In this document: positions 15,829-22,165 of the stretch, piece after piece
How positions within the stretch are numbered: the stretch's first letter is position 1
How the letters are laid out: each line of letters opens with the position of its first letter
Assembly (NCBI GenBank): GCA_050260355.1
Contig: JBLNBZ010000009.1
Coordinates: 1 to 22,165 of the forward strand
DNA: 22,165 bases
Origin: CADEFX01 sp050260355
GTDB lineage: Bacteria > Pseudomonadota > Alphaproteobacteria > Rhizobiales > Hyphomicrobiaceae
Direction of reading: 5' to 3'
Program-made: the position numbers and the translations under genes
Notes under the pieces: generated by a model
Database searches by the model: none
Told to the model about the DNA's origin: nothing
What the model saw: only the letters and a program-made list of their open reading frames with translations

Positions 15829-17055
15829 CTAACGCAAGTCGGGAGTAGCGTCAAACAGCCGTCGGTGCTCGGCCAGCGCATAGCGGTCGGTCATGCCGGC
15901 GATGTAGTCGCCGATCGTGCGTGCGCGCTGCGCCTCCGGCAACCCTTTGAGGCTCGCCCCCCACGCCGCGGGCAGCGCCCCCTCGTCGCGCATGTAGCGG
16001 GCAAACAGGTCGTGCACGATGGCCTCGGCGCTGCGCATCACCCGCATCACCCGCTCGTGCCGATACACGCTCTTGAACAGGAACGCGCGCAGGCCCGCCA
16101 GCTCCGCACGCCGCTGCTCGGAGAACGCCACGACGGCCACGCCGGCGTTGCGAACGTCGTCGGTGCTCCCGACCCCGAGCGAGGTGAGCCGGGCGCGGGT
16201 CTCCGCCAGCACGTCCTCGATCATGGCCGTGATGACACGCCGGTTCACCTCGTAGATCGCCCGACGCTGCTCGATCTGCCCCACCCTGCCGAGCACGTGG
16301 CGCACGAAGCCGCCGACGAACGGCACATCGGCCAGATCCTCGATCACCAGCAGGCCGGCGCGCAGCCCGTCGTCGATGTCGTGGTTGTTGTAGGCGATGT
16401 CGTCGGCGATGGCGGCAACCTGCGCCTCTGCCGGCGCGTAGCGGTCGAGGTAAAGCGCATCCGACAGCCCCGCCGCCTCGATCGCCGCCAGCAGCGTCGC
16501 ATTGTGCCCGGAGGAGGAACCCGCGCCGACCAGCGGGCCGTTGTGCTTGACCAGCCCCTCCATCGTCTCCAGGCTCAGGTTGAGGCCGTCGAAGTCGGCG
16601 TACTTGCGCTCGAGCACGGTGACGACCCTGAAGCTCTGCGCATTGTGATCGAAGCCGCCCCAGGCCTGCATCGCCGCATCGAGCGCGCGCTCGCCCGCAT
16701 GCCCGAACGGCGGATGGCCCAGGTCGTGCGCCAGCGCCAGGGCTTCGGCGAGATCCTCGTCCAGCGCCAGCATGCGCGCCATGGCGCGCGCGATCTGCGA
16801 CACCTCCAGGCTGTGCGTCAGGCGGGTCCGAAAATGATCCCCCTCGTGCGCCAGAAACACCTGCGTCTTGTATGTGAGACGCCGGAACGAGGAGGCATGC
16901 ACGATGCGGTCGCGGTCACGCTGGAACGGCGTGCGCATCGGACAGGGGGCCTCCGGATGCGCCCGGCCCCTGCTGTTTCCGGCATCGGTCGCAAAGGGCG
17001 CGATGAGCCGCGTCGCGCGCGGCGCCTGGCCTCCAAGCTCGTGCAAAATAGTCAC
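15829..17055 (-). CDS. dgt: deoxyguanosinetriphosphate triphosphohydrolase-like protein
   Basis: This HD-domain enzyme cleaves dNTPs to deoxynucleosides and triphosphate, helping balance nucleotide pools. The 408-residue product contains FQRDRDRIVHASSFRRL (44-60), LTHSLEVSQ with H81, the HD pair H110-D111 in LAHDLGHPPFGH, and a later metal-ligand aspartate in ADDIAYNNHD. Length fits the type-2 dGTPase-like family common in alphaproteobacteria. The start is taken as GTG at 17055 because family similarity begins there. It has no clear ribosome site, and the frame continues open to a TTG at 17130. It diverges from erpA across 97 bases. Confidence 0.93.
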   Translation of the reverse strand: MTILHELGGQAPRATRLIAPFATDAGNSRGRAHPEAPCPMRTPFQRDRDRIVHASSFRRLTYKTQVFLAHEGDHFRTRLTHSLEVSQIARAMARMLALDEDLAEALALAHDLGHPPFGHAGERALDAAMQAWGGFDHNAQSFRVVTVLERKYADFDGLNLSLETMEGLVKHNGPLVGAGSSSGHNATLLAAIEAAGLSDALYLDRYAPAEAQVAAIADDIAYNNHDIDDGLRAGLLVIEDLADVPFVGGFVRHVLGRVGQIEQRRAIYEVNRRVITAMIEDVLAETRARLTSLGVGSTDDVRNAGVAVVAFSEQRRAELAGLRAFLFKSVYRHERVMRVMRSAEAIVHDLFARYMRDEGALPAAWGASLKGLPEAQRARTIGDYIAGMTDRYALAEHRRLFDATPDLR

Positions 17056-17084
17056 CGTAAAGCGGTTTGCTGGTCCCGGGCCGT

Positions 17085-17112
17085 TTGACAAGCGCCCGGC
17101 GTCACCTATCTT
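17085..17112 (+). promoter_or_regulatory. sigma-70-type promoter for erpA
   Basis: A perfect TTGACA (17085-17090) and TATCTT (17107-17112) are separated by 16 bases. Transcription would start about 35 bases before the erpA ATG. It lies within the dgt-erpA divergent region. Confidence 0.55.
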
Positions 17113-17152
17113 CCTGAGGGACTCGCCCAATATACAGCGAAGCGCAATCGAA

Positions 17153-17494
17153 ATGATGGATCAGAGCACCCAGGACGTGATGCTGACCGAGCGTGCGGCC
17201 CGGCGGATCGCTGAAATTGCGGCGTCCGAGCCGGACAAGCCGTTGCTGCGCGTGAGCGTCGAGGGCGGCGGATGCTCCGGCTTCCAATACAAGTTCGACC
17301 TTGTGGCAGCCCGCGAGCCTGACGATATCGTCCTCGAGCGGGACGGTGCGACCGTCCTCATCGACCCCATCTCGGTCGCCTACATGGCGGGTTCCGAGAT
17401 CGACTTCGTCGACGACCTGATCGGCGCCACCTTCAAGATCAAGAATCCCAACGCCACCGCATCCTGCGGCTGCGGCACCAGCTTCTCGATCTAG
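17153..17494 (+). CDS. erpA: A-type iron-sulfur cluster carrier protein (ErpA/IscA family)
   Basis: A-type carriers receive Fe-S clusters from a scaffold and deliver them to apoproteins. This 113-residue protein has the three ligand cysteines in the required pattern: C41 in EGGGCSGFQY, and C105 and C107 in SCGCGTSF. LTERAARRI near the start and GSEIDFVDDL in the middle are also family features. Two ATGs are adjacent (17153 and 17156), and neither has a strong ribosome site. The frame is open far upstream, but that part is antisense to dgt and is discarded. No isc or suf genes are adjacent, which favours a stand-alone ErpA-like carrier, although IscA and SufA share these motifs. The next gene, xthA, begins 196 bases downstream. 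Confidence 0.94.
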   Translation: MMDQSTQDVMLTERAARRIAEIAASEPDKPLLRVSVEGGGCSGFQYKFDLVAAREPDDIVLERDGATVLIDPISVAYMAGSEIDFVDDLIGATFKIKNPNATASCGCGTSFSI

Positions 17495-17690
17495 GGCCGG
17501 TGGTTGGTCCGTAGAATTCCCACATCTCCCCGACATCCTCCCGCAACGGGAAGGATCGCGTGCATGCGCCAACGCGGGGAACCAACGGCGCTGTGATCCC
17601 AACGGAAACGTCGCCCGCAGCGCACAATCCTTGACCTTGCGCGCGGGCGTGGCACAGATCGGCGATTGCGATCCGACCTGCCGGGGCCCC

Positions 17691-18479
17691 ATGAAAATCG
17701 CCACCTGGAACATCAACGGCGTCAAGGCACGCATCGACAGCCTCACCACGTGGCTGAGGGACGCGCAGCCTGACGTGGTCTGCCTGCAGGAGATCAAGTC
17801 GGTCGAGGAGGCTTTCCCGGCCGCCGCGCTCGCCGACCTCGGCTACAACACTGCCGCACACGGCCAGAAGGGCTTCAACGGCGTTGCCATCCTCTCCAAG
17901 CACCCCATCGAGGAGGTGCGCCGCGGCCTGCCGCAGGAGCCCGATCACGCCCAGGCGCGCTACATCGAGGCCATCATCCCCGTCGCCGGCACGATCGTGC
18001 GCGTTGCTTCGATCTATCTGCCCAACGGCAACCCGATCGGGACCGAGAAATTCGCCTACAAGCTCGCCTGGATGGACGCGCTCGAAAGCCACGCGCGCGC
18101 GCTGCTCGAGGAGGAGGAGAGCCTGGTGCTCGCCGGCGACTACAACGTCATCCCCGAGCCGATCGACGCCAAGCGACCGCAGGCCTGGGTCAACGATGCA
18201 CTGTTCCAGCCGCAATCGCGCTCGGCGCTCAGGCGGCTGCTTGCCCTGGGCCTGACGGACGCCGTGCGCACGTGCCATCCCGAGGGCGGCGTCTACACCT
18301 TCTGGGACTATCAGGCCGGCGCCTGGCAGAAGGATGACGGCATCCGCATCGACCATCTGCTGTTGTCACCGCAGGCCGCCGACCGGCTGCAGCGGACCGA
18401 GATCGACCGCTTCACGCGCGGCTGGGAGAAGCCGTCGGACCACGTGCCGGTGTGGGTCGAGCTCGATATCGGCGGCTGA
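17691..18479 (+). CDS. xthA: exodeoxyribonuclease III
   Basis: This DNA-repair enzyme combines AP-endonuclease, 3'-phosphatase and 3'-5' exonuclease activities. The 262-residue product matches the usual length, and all active-site residues of the exonuclease III/APE1 family are visible: N7 in WNING, E34 in LQEIK, the tyrosine in YLPNGNP (109-115), D150 and N152 in GDYNV, and D250-H251 in SDHVPVWVEL. RIDHLLLS at 219-226 is also typical. The ATG at 17691 is chosen because the protein then begins MKIATWNING; the 20 codons upstream carry no similarity. It is in the same direction as erpA but separated by 196 bases, so it may have its own promoter. It converges with the next gene. Confidence 0.96.
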   Translation: MKIATWNINGVKARIDSLTTWLRDAQPDVVCLQEIKSVEEAFPAAALADLGYNTAAHGQKGFNGVAILSKHPIEEVRRGLPQEPDHAQARYIEAIIPVAGTIVRVASIYLPNGNPIGTEKFAYKLAWMDALESHARALLEEEESLVLAGDYNVIPEPIDAKRPQAWVNDALFQPQSRSALRRLLALGLTDAVRTCHPEGGVYTFWDYQAGAWQKDDGIRIDHLLLSPQAADRLQRTEIDRFTRGWEKPSDHVPVWVELDIGG

Positions 18480-18554
18480 CGAGCAAATCTGCCGCGCTGG
18501 ACCGCGACCCGGCAATCGACCGGCCATATTGACCACTGGGCCGATTGGCCCCGG

Positions 18555-19601
18555 CTAACGCTGCGCGGCGCCGATCTCGCGATAGCCGCCGGGTGCTGCG
18601 CCGGAAGCCGCGCCGCCTTGCAGCATGCCTTCGCGCGGGCCGACGACCGGCCTGGCTCCGCGCGCGGGCGCACCGGACCTGTCGTCCGGCGTGAAGCCTT
18701 GCCGCGCGAGGCCCTCGCGCACCGGCGCGGGCAACGTCTCGCCGTTGCTGCAAGTCCGCTCCGAAAGCCCCAGGCCCATGCGCTCGCCCTGCTCAGTCCC
18801 TGCACGCGAGGCATAAAGGCGGCTCCAGACGGCGACCAGCCCCTCGGCCTGCTGCCGTGTCCCTGCCGAGGCGCCGCAGTAGATGTTCTGGTAGATGTCC
18901 TCGATCCAGATCCGGTCCGCCTCCGACGCATTGGCCACGGCAACCGAGATCAGCGCCAGCGCCCGCTTCTCGTCCTTGGGCAGATCCTTGCCGCGCCACA
19001 GCAGATCCGCGAGGAACGCCTGCGCTCCCGCATGGCCTTCCTGCGTCAGCGTCGCCAGCCAGTGAAAGGCGAGCTGGCGATCCTGCATGACGCCGTCGCC
19101 CTTCAAGTGCATCTTCGCGAGCTCGAACTGGGCGTCGGCGTCACGGAAGAACGTTGCCGCCTGACGATAGAACCCCGCAGCACGCTCCGGGTTGGCTGCA
19201 AGCCCGATCTCGGGCAGACCGCTGCGCGTGTAGCCCGCGACCGCGGTCAGCGCCTTGCCGACGTAGGCGGCACGCTGGTCATCGTCGGGATCTGCGTTCG
19301 CATTCTCCTCGACGATGCGACGGAACAGATCGTAAGCCTTGCCATGATCGGTGTAGGCGCTGGAGTTGTCCGCGTAGATCTGCGCCAGGTAGTACTGGCC
19401 GAAGAACAGCCCGTGCTTGGCCGCGAAATCGAGCGCCGGTACGGCGAGAGCGTACTGTCCGAGCCGGTACGCTCCAACGCCCTGCTCCTGCGCCGCCTCA
19501 GGCGAGACGAAGTTCACGTCGCTCGCCGACGCAGGGCCTGCCGAGCCCAATCCCAGCATGATGCAGCATGCCAGCACGCACAGCCGTTCATATATCCGCA
19601 T
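18555..19601 (-). CDS. secreted Sel1/TPR-like repeat protein
   Basis: The 348-residue product starts with a Sec signal peptide: MRIYER, a hydrophobic core to about residue 19, and a likely cut after ASA at 26. Residues about 32-260 consist of helical repeats with Sel1/TPR spacing, such as GAYRLGQYALAVPALDFAA, AQFELAKMHLKGDGVMQD and AGAQAFLADLLWRGKDLPKD. The C-terminal 60 residues are polar and glycine/proline-rich. Such proteins act as periplasmic protein-interaction scaffolds; no partner is evident. The ATG lies 14 bases inside the end of ilvD, with GGCGGAAG upstream, so translation is probably coupled to ilvD. The frame is open to 19763, but the extension overlaps ilvD and lacks signal-peptide character. 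Confidence 0.85.
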   Translation of the reverse strand: MRIYERLCVLACCIMLGLGSAGPASASDVNFVSPEAAQEQGVGAYRLGQYALAVPALDFAAKHGLFFGQYYLAQIYADNSSAYTDHGKAYDLFRRIVEENANADPDDDQRAAYVGKALTAVAGYTRSGLPEIGLAANPERAAGFYRQAATFFRDADAQFELAKMHLKGDGVMQDRQLAFHWLATLTQEGHAGAQAFLADLLWRGKDLPKDEKRALALISVAVANASEADRIWIEDIYQNIYCGASAGTRQQAEGLVAVWSRLYASRAGTEQGERMGLGLSERTCSNGETLPAPVREGLARQGFTPDDRSGAPARGARPVVGPREGMLQGGAASGAAPGGYREIGAAQR

Positions 19602-21312
19602 AGCAAACAACTTCCGCCTTTCCACCCGGATGGGTGACCGCACCTTTGCGCGCCGGCCCGACCAAATCCGCGTACTTGCGCAAAACCCCGCTCTGATACG
19701 GATTGGCCGGCGCCTTCCAAACTTTCCGTCGTGCCTCGAGCTCGGCAGGATCCACCTCGACATCGAGCGTGCCCTTCTCCGCGTCGATGGCGATGATGTC
19801 GCCGTCCTTCAGCAGCGCGATGGGGCCGCCCACCGCCGCCTCCGGCCCCACGTGTCCGATGCAGAAGCCGCGCGTTCCGCCGGAGAAACGCCCGTCGGTG
19901 ATCAGCGCCACGCTTTCACCCGATCCCTGGCCGTACAGCGCGGCCGTCGTCGACAGCATCTCGCGCATCCCAGGCCCGCCCTTGGGCCCTTCGTAGCGGA
20001 TCACCAGAACATCGCCGGGCTTGTACTGCCGGTTCTCGACCGCCCGGAAGCAATCCTCCTCGCAGTCGAACACCCGCGCGGGCCCGCGAAACTGCAGCTT
20101 CTTCATGCCAGCCACCTTGACGATGGCCCCGTCGGGAGCCAGCGAGCCCTTGAGGCCTACGACGCCGCCTGTAGGTGATATGGCCTGTGAAACGGGAAAG
20201 ACAACCTTTTGATCTGTATTGAACTTCACGTTTTCGAGATTCTCGGCAATGGTCTTGCCGGTCACCGTCAGGCAGTCGCCGTGCAGATAGCCGCCGTCGA
20301 GCAGCGCGCGCATGATCTGCGGGATGCCGCCGATGTCGAACACGTCCTTGGCCACGTATTTTCCGCCCGGCTTCAGGTCGGCGATGTACGGGGTGCGCTT
20401 GAAGATCTCGGCGACGTCGAACAGATCGAAATCGATGCCGCATTCGTGCGCCATCGCCGGCAGATGCAGCGCCGCGTTGGTCGAGCCGCCCGTTGCAGCG
20501 ACCGCCGTCGCCGCGTTCTCGAACGCTTTGCGCGTGGCGATGTCCCGCGGGCGGATGCCGTCCGCGAGCAGCCGCATCACCGCCTTGCCGCTGGCGAGCG
20601 CATACTCATCGCGGCTCTCGTAGGGCGCAGGCGCACCTGCCGATCCCGGCAGCGCGAGACCGATCGCCTCCGACACCATGGCCATGGTGTTGGCAGTGAA
20701 CTGGCCGCCGCAGGCTCCGGCGCTCGGGCACGCAACGCACTCGAGCGCGTGCAGGTCGGAGTCCGACATGTTGCCGGCGGAGTGCTGACCCACTGCCTCG
20801 AACACGTCGACGACGGTGACATCCTTGCCCTTGAACTTGCCGGGCAGAATCGAGCCGCCGTACATGAAGATCGCCGGCACGTTGAGGCGCAGCATCGCCA
20901 TCATCACGCCGGGCAGCGACTTGTCGCAACCGGCGAGCCCGACCATCGCGTCGTAGCAATGCCCGCGCATGGTGAGCTCGATCGAATCGGCGATCACCTC
21001 GCGCGACGCGAGCGACGACTTCATCCCCTGGTGGCCCATGGCGATGCCGTCGGTCACCGTGATGGTGCAGAACTCGCGCGGCGTGCCGCCTGCTTCGTCG
21101 ACGCCCTTCTTCGCCGACTGCGCCTGACGCATCAGCGCGATGTTGCACGGCGCAGCTTCGTTCCAGCACGACACCACGCCGACGAACGGGCGATGAATCT
21201 GCTCCTCGCTGAGACCCATCGCGTAATAGTAGGAACGATGCGGCGCGCGGCTCGGCCCTTCCGTCACGTGCCGGCTCGGCAGCTTCGACTTGTCGAATGT
21301 CTTCGCGTCCAT
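19588..21312 (-). CDS. ilvD: dihydroxy-acid dehydratase
   Basis: IlvD dehydrates 2,3-dihydroxy acids to 2-keto acids in valine, leucine and isoleucine synthesis, using an Fe-S cluster and magnesium. The 574-residue product has C49 and C56 in CWNEAAPCN, DGIAMGHQGM near 88-97, C129 in GCDKSLPG, and CPSAGACGGQFTANTM (195-210). Its length fits the shorter branch of the family rather than the 616-residue E. coli type. The ATG at 21312 is preceded by GAGGAACGAG. A candidate promoter and a leader hairpin lie upstream. A patch at about 20161-20250 is only 47% GC by eye, although its translation (VKFNTDQKVVFPVSQAISPTGG) aligns with what is expected of the family. The stop overlaps the next gene's start. 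Confidence 0.97.
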   Translation of the reverse strand: MDAKTFDKSKLPSRHVTEGPSRAPHRSYYYAMGLSEEQIHRPFVGVVSCWNEAAPCNIALMRQAQSAKKGVDEAGGTPREFCTITVTDGIAMGHQGMKSSLASREVIADSIELTMRGHCYDAMVGLAGCDKSLPGVMMAMLRLNVPAIFMYGGSILPGKFKGKDVTVVDVFEAVGQHSAGNMSDSDLHALECVACPSAGACGGQFTANTMAMVSEAIGLALPGSAGAPAPYESRDEYALASGKAVMRLLADGIRPRDIATRKAFENAATAVAATGGSTNAALHLPAMAHECGIDFDLFDVAEIFKRTPYIADLKPGGKYVAKDVFDIGGIPQIMRALLDGGYLHGDCLTVTGKTIAENLENVKFNTDQKVVFPVSQAISPTGGVVGLKGSLAPDGAIVKVAGMKKLQFRGPARVFDCEEDCFRAVENRQYKPGDVLVIRYEGPKGGPGMREMLSTTAALYGQGSGESVALITDGRFSGGTRGFCIGHVGPEAAVGGPIALLKDGDIIAIDAEKGTLDVEVDPAELEARRKVWKAPANPYQSGVLRKYADLVGPARKGAVTHPGGKAEVVCYADI

Positions 21313-21346
21313 CGTTCTCGTTCCTCAGCTCGCGTGTCACTACGCT

Positions 21347-21367
21347 CTGCAACCGCATGGGTTGCAG
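21347..21367 (-). promoter_or_regulatory. perfect 8-bp hairpin in the ilvD leader
   Basis: CTGCAACC and GGTTGCAG pair perfectly around a five-base loop. The hairpin lies between the proposed -10 element and the ilvD ribosome site, so it would be in the 5' untranslated RNA about 35 bases before the start codon. It could instead be a dyad operator. Confidence 0.5.
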
Positions 21368-21390
21368 GCATTCGCAGATCGTCCAATGCC

Positions 21391-21419
21391 ACATTAGGCG
21401 GCACCGGCCGATGTCTCAA
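21391..21419 (-). promoter_or_regulatory. candidate promoter for ilvD
   Basis: On the minus strand TTGAGA (21414-21419, five of six consensus) and TAATGT (21391-21396, about three of six) are 17 bases apart. Transcription would start about 70 bases upstream of the ilvD ATG. Confidence 0.4.
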
Positions 21420-21582
21420 CGGAGCTGATGTTGCCGGAACTCCACGCCCACCCGCGGCGCGGCATTCCGGAGCCGCTTTCCTCTTAAATATGTGACCCTG
21501 AACGTGGTCGGCATTTATGGCTCAAAAGAGGCACACCTTCCAAATTCTGTTGCCGCTACGACACACATTAACAATTCTATAA

Positions 21583-21603
21583 CGGGCTCCGGTTCCCAGC
21601 CCG
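21583..21603 (-). terminator. possible terminator after the small membrane-protein gene
   Basis: Starting a few bases after the stop at 21607, the minus strand forms CGGGCT...AGCCCG with a nine-base loop, followed by an AT-rich stretch beginning TTATAGAATTGTT. The stem is short, so this is tentative. Confidence 0.35.
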
Positions 21604-21606
21604 GGA

Positions 21607-21888
21607 TCAGATGCCCAGAAGCGCGAGCAGACCCGGATGCAGGTAGCCGGCCAGCGCGACCAGGGCGAGAACACAGACAACGCCCGAAAGCACGGGTCCG
21701 AGCGTCCGCCTTATGTGGTCCAGCAAGGCCAGCACACCTGCAATCAGGGCTGGAACCAGGAAGGCCGCAGCGACCATCAGGGCAATCGTCTTCTGGTCTG
21801 CGGGAAACACGAATGCCAGCGCCGGACATGATGTGGCGAAAGCCAGGGCGATCAATCCTGTCGCGACCTGCAAGAGCCGACTGGGCAT
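21607..21888 (-). CDS. small hypothetical membrane protein
   Basis: The 93-residue product has three hydrophobic segments: residues about 5-26 (possibly a signal peptide ending near SCPALA), about 33-57 (TIALMVAAAFLVPALIAGVL), and about 66-93 (VLSGVVCVLALVALAGYL). A short basic loop, HIRR, precedes the third. The ATG at 21888 has a strong AAGGAT ribosome site six to seven bases upstream, which supports a real gene. It belongs to no family I recognise. It is divergent from the partial gene at the right edge, and no function can be inferred. Confidence 0.75.
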   Translation of the reverse strand: MPSRLLQVATGLIALAFATSCPALAFVFPADQKTIALMVAAAFLVPALIAGVLALLDHIRRTLGPVLSGVVCVLALVALAGYLHPGLLALLGI

Positions 21889-22077
21889 CGAACATCCTTG
21901 ACTTACGCAGTGGAGACAGGCCTCTATGGTTAACGATCCAAGTCGGCGGGCTGTTGTCCCAACTTGGGCGTTTCAACGGCGGCCGTGCACAACGCTCGTG
22001 GCGACATGACGCGGCCCCAATCCGGGCACACGGTGCCGTCAACACGATTCACCGTGGGCAAGTCACAGCGGGGGCTC

Positions 22078-22165
22078 ATGCGTAAGCTCGTCGCCAGTGC
22101 CGCAGTCCTCCTCGGCGCTGTCTGGTTCATCGCCTCGCCATTTCTGGCGAGCTGGGAGTTGCGGC
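22078..22165 (+). CDS. N-terminal fragment of an exported or membrane protein (truncated by window edge)
   Basis: An ATG at 22078 opens a frame that runs to the end of the window, giving 29 residues. These are a basic start (MRK) and a hydrophobic helix, LVASAAVLLGAVWFIASPFL, followed by ASWELR. This is a signal peptide or membrane anchor. The SPFLASWELR ending resembles the start of DUF2939-type proteins, but so little is visible that the match is only a suggestion. A G-rich ribosome site (GCGGGGG) lies about four bases upstream. Confidence 0.5.
   Translation, partial: MRKLVASAAVLLGAVWFIASPFLASWELR

Larger units (their letters stand above)
21313..21606. other. 294-bp region upstream of ilvD, regulatory
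   Basis: This gap holds the candidate ilvD promoter, the leader hairpin, an AT-rich block (about 21480-21585), and a possible terminator for the small membrane-protein gene to its right. No gene is called. Confidence 0.5.

Noticed and set aside
14381..15832. 483-codon open frame antisense to argS
   Set aside because: Long antisense frames are common in GC-rich DNA; the argS motifs on the other strand are complete, and the antisense product is rich in V, H, R and A without a domain.
15766..17088. 440-codon open frame antisense to dgt
   Set aside because: It mirrors the dgt coding frame; the dgt protein has all HD-domain motifs.
17631..17665. Promoter for xthA starting at TTGACC
   Set aside because: The -35 is good, but no acceptable -10 occurs at 16-18 bases spacing.
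17439..18356. 305-codon open frame antisense to xthA
   Set aside because: It mirrors the exonuclease III gene, in which every active-site residue is present on the plus strand.
20209..21495. 428-codon open frame antisense to ilvD
   Set aside because: It is a shadow of ilvD, whose cysteine motifs are complete; the antisense protein is rich in R, H and A.
21515..22045. 176-codon open frame on the minus strand, overlapping the small membrane-protein gene
   Set aside because: It is out of frame with the better-supported 93-residue gene, has no ribosome site, and its translation shows no domain or membrane pattern.

Overview
The window is about 66% GC by impression and reads as the chromosome of an alphaproteobacterium, most likely order Hyphomicrobiales. 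The main evidence is the gene order on the minus strand: dgt, argS, SPOR-domain protein, nagZ, scpA, scpB, tatA, tatB, tatC, serS. This housekeeping arrangement is typical of that order. No plasmid, phage, insertion-sequence, CRISPR, rRNA or tRNA gene was found. The species cannot be named from this sequence alone.

Layout. Positions 1-4598 form a mixed flank: a zinc alcohol dehydrogenase and a PilZ protein (both minus), a metallo-beta-lactamase-fold hydrolase (plus), and a DUF1499 membrane protein (minus) whose C-terminal tail runs antisense through the end of the hydrolase gene. About 830 bases follow with no convincing gene but a cluster of REP-like palindromes. Positions 4599-17055 are the core minus-strand block. 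Transcription runs from dgt at the right to serS at the left, covering dNTP hydrolysis, arginyl-tRNA synthesis, a cell-envelope SPOR protein, peptidoglycan recycling, the ScpAB partners of SMC, an ABC ATPase, the Tat protein export system and seryl-tRNA synthesis. Divergent from dgt, erpA and xthA lie on the plus strand (17153-18479). Then come a secreted Sel1/TPR-like protein and ilvD on the minus strand, overlapping by 14 nt, a small membrane protein (minus), and the first 88 bases of an exported or membrane protein (plus) cut by the right edge.

How the genes relate. Most are housekeeping genes kept together by ancestry rather than one pathway. TatABC is one complete functional unit, ScpAB another. 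NagZ and the SPOR protein both concern the cell wall. ErpA could supply Fe-S clusters to enzymes such as the ilvD product, but that is general biology, not shown here.

No wholly new multi-gene system is evident. The strongest oddities are: (1) a 71-residue in-frame segment in seryl-tRNA synthetase, just before its serine-binding TAE motif, with lower GC and different codon use from its flanks; (2) a 161-bp antisense overlap of two coding regions with a codon-use shift confined to the overlap; (3) an orphan ABC ATPase placed between scpB and tatA; and (4) several near-perfect palindromes around serS. All counts and compositions were made by eye.
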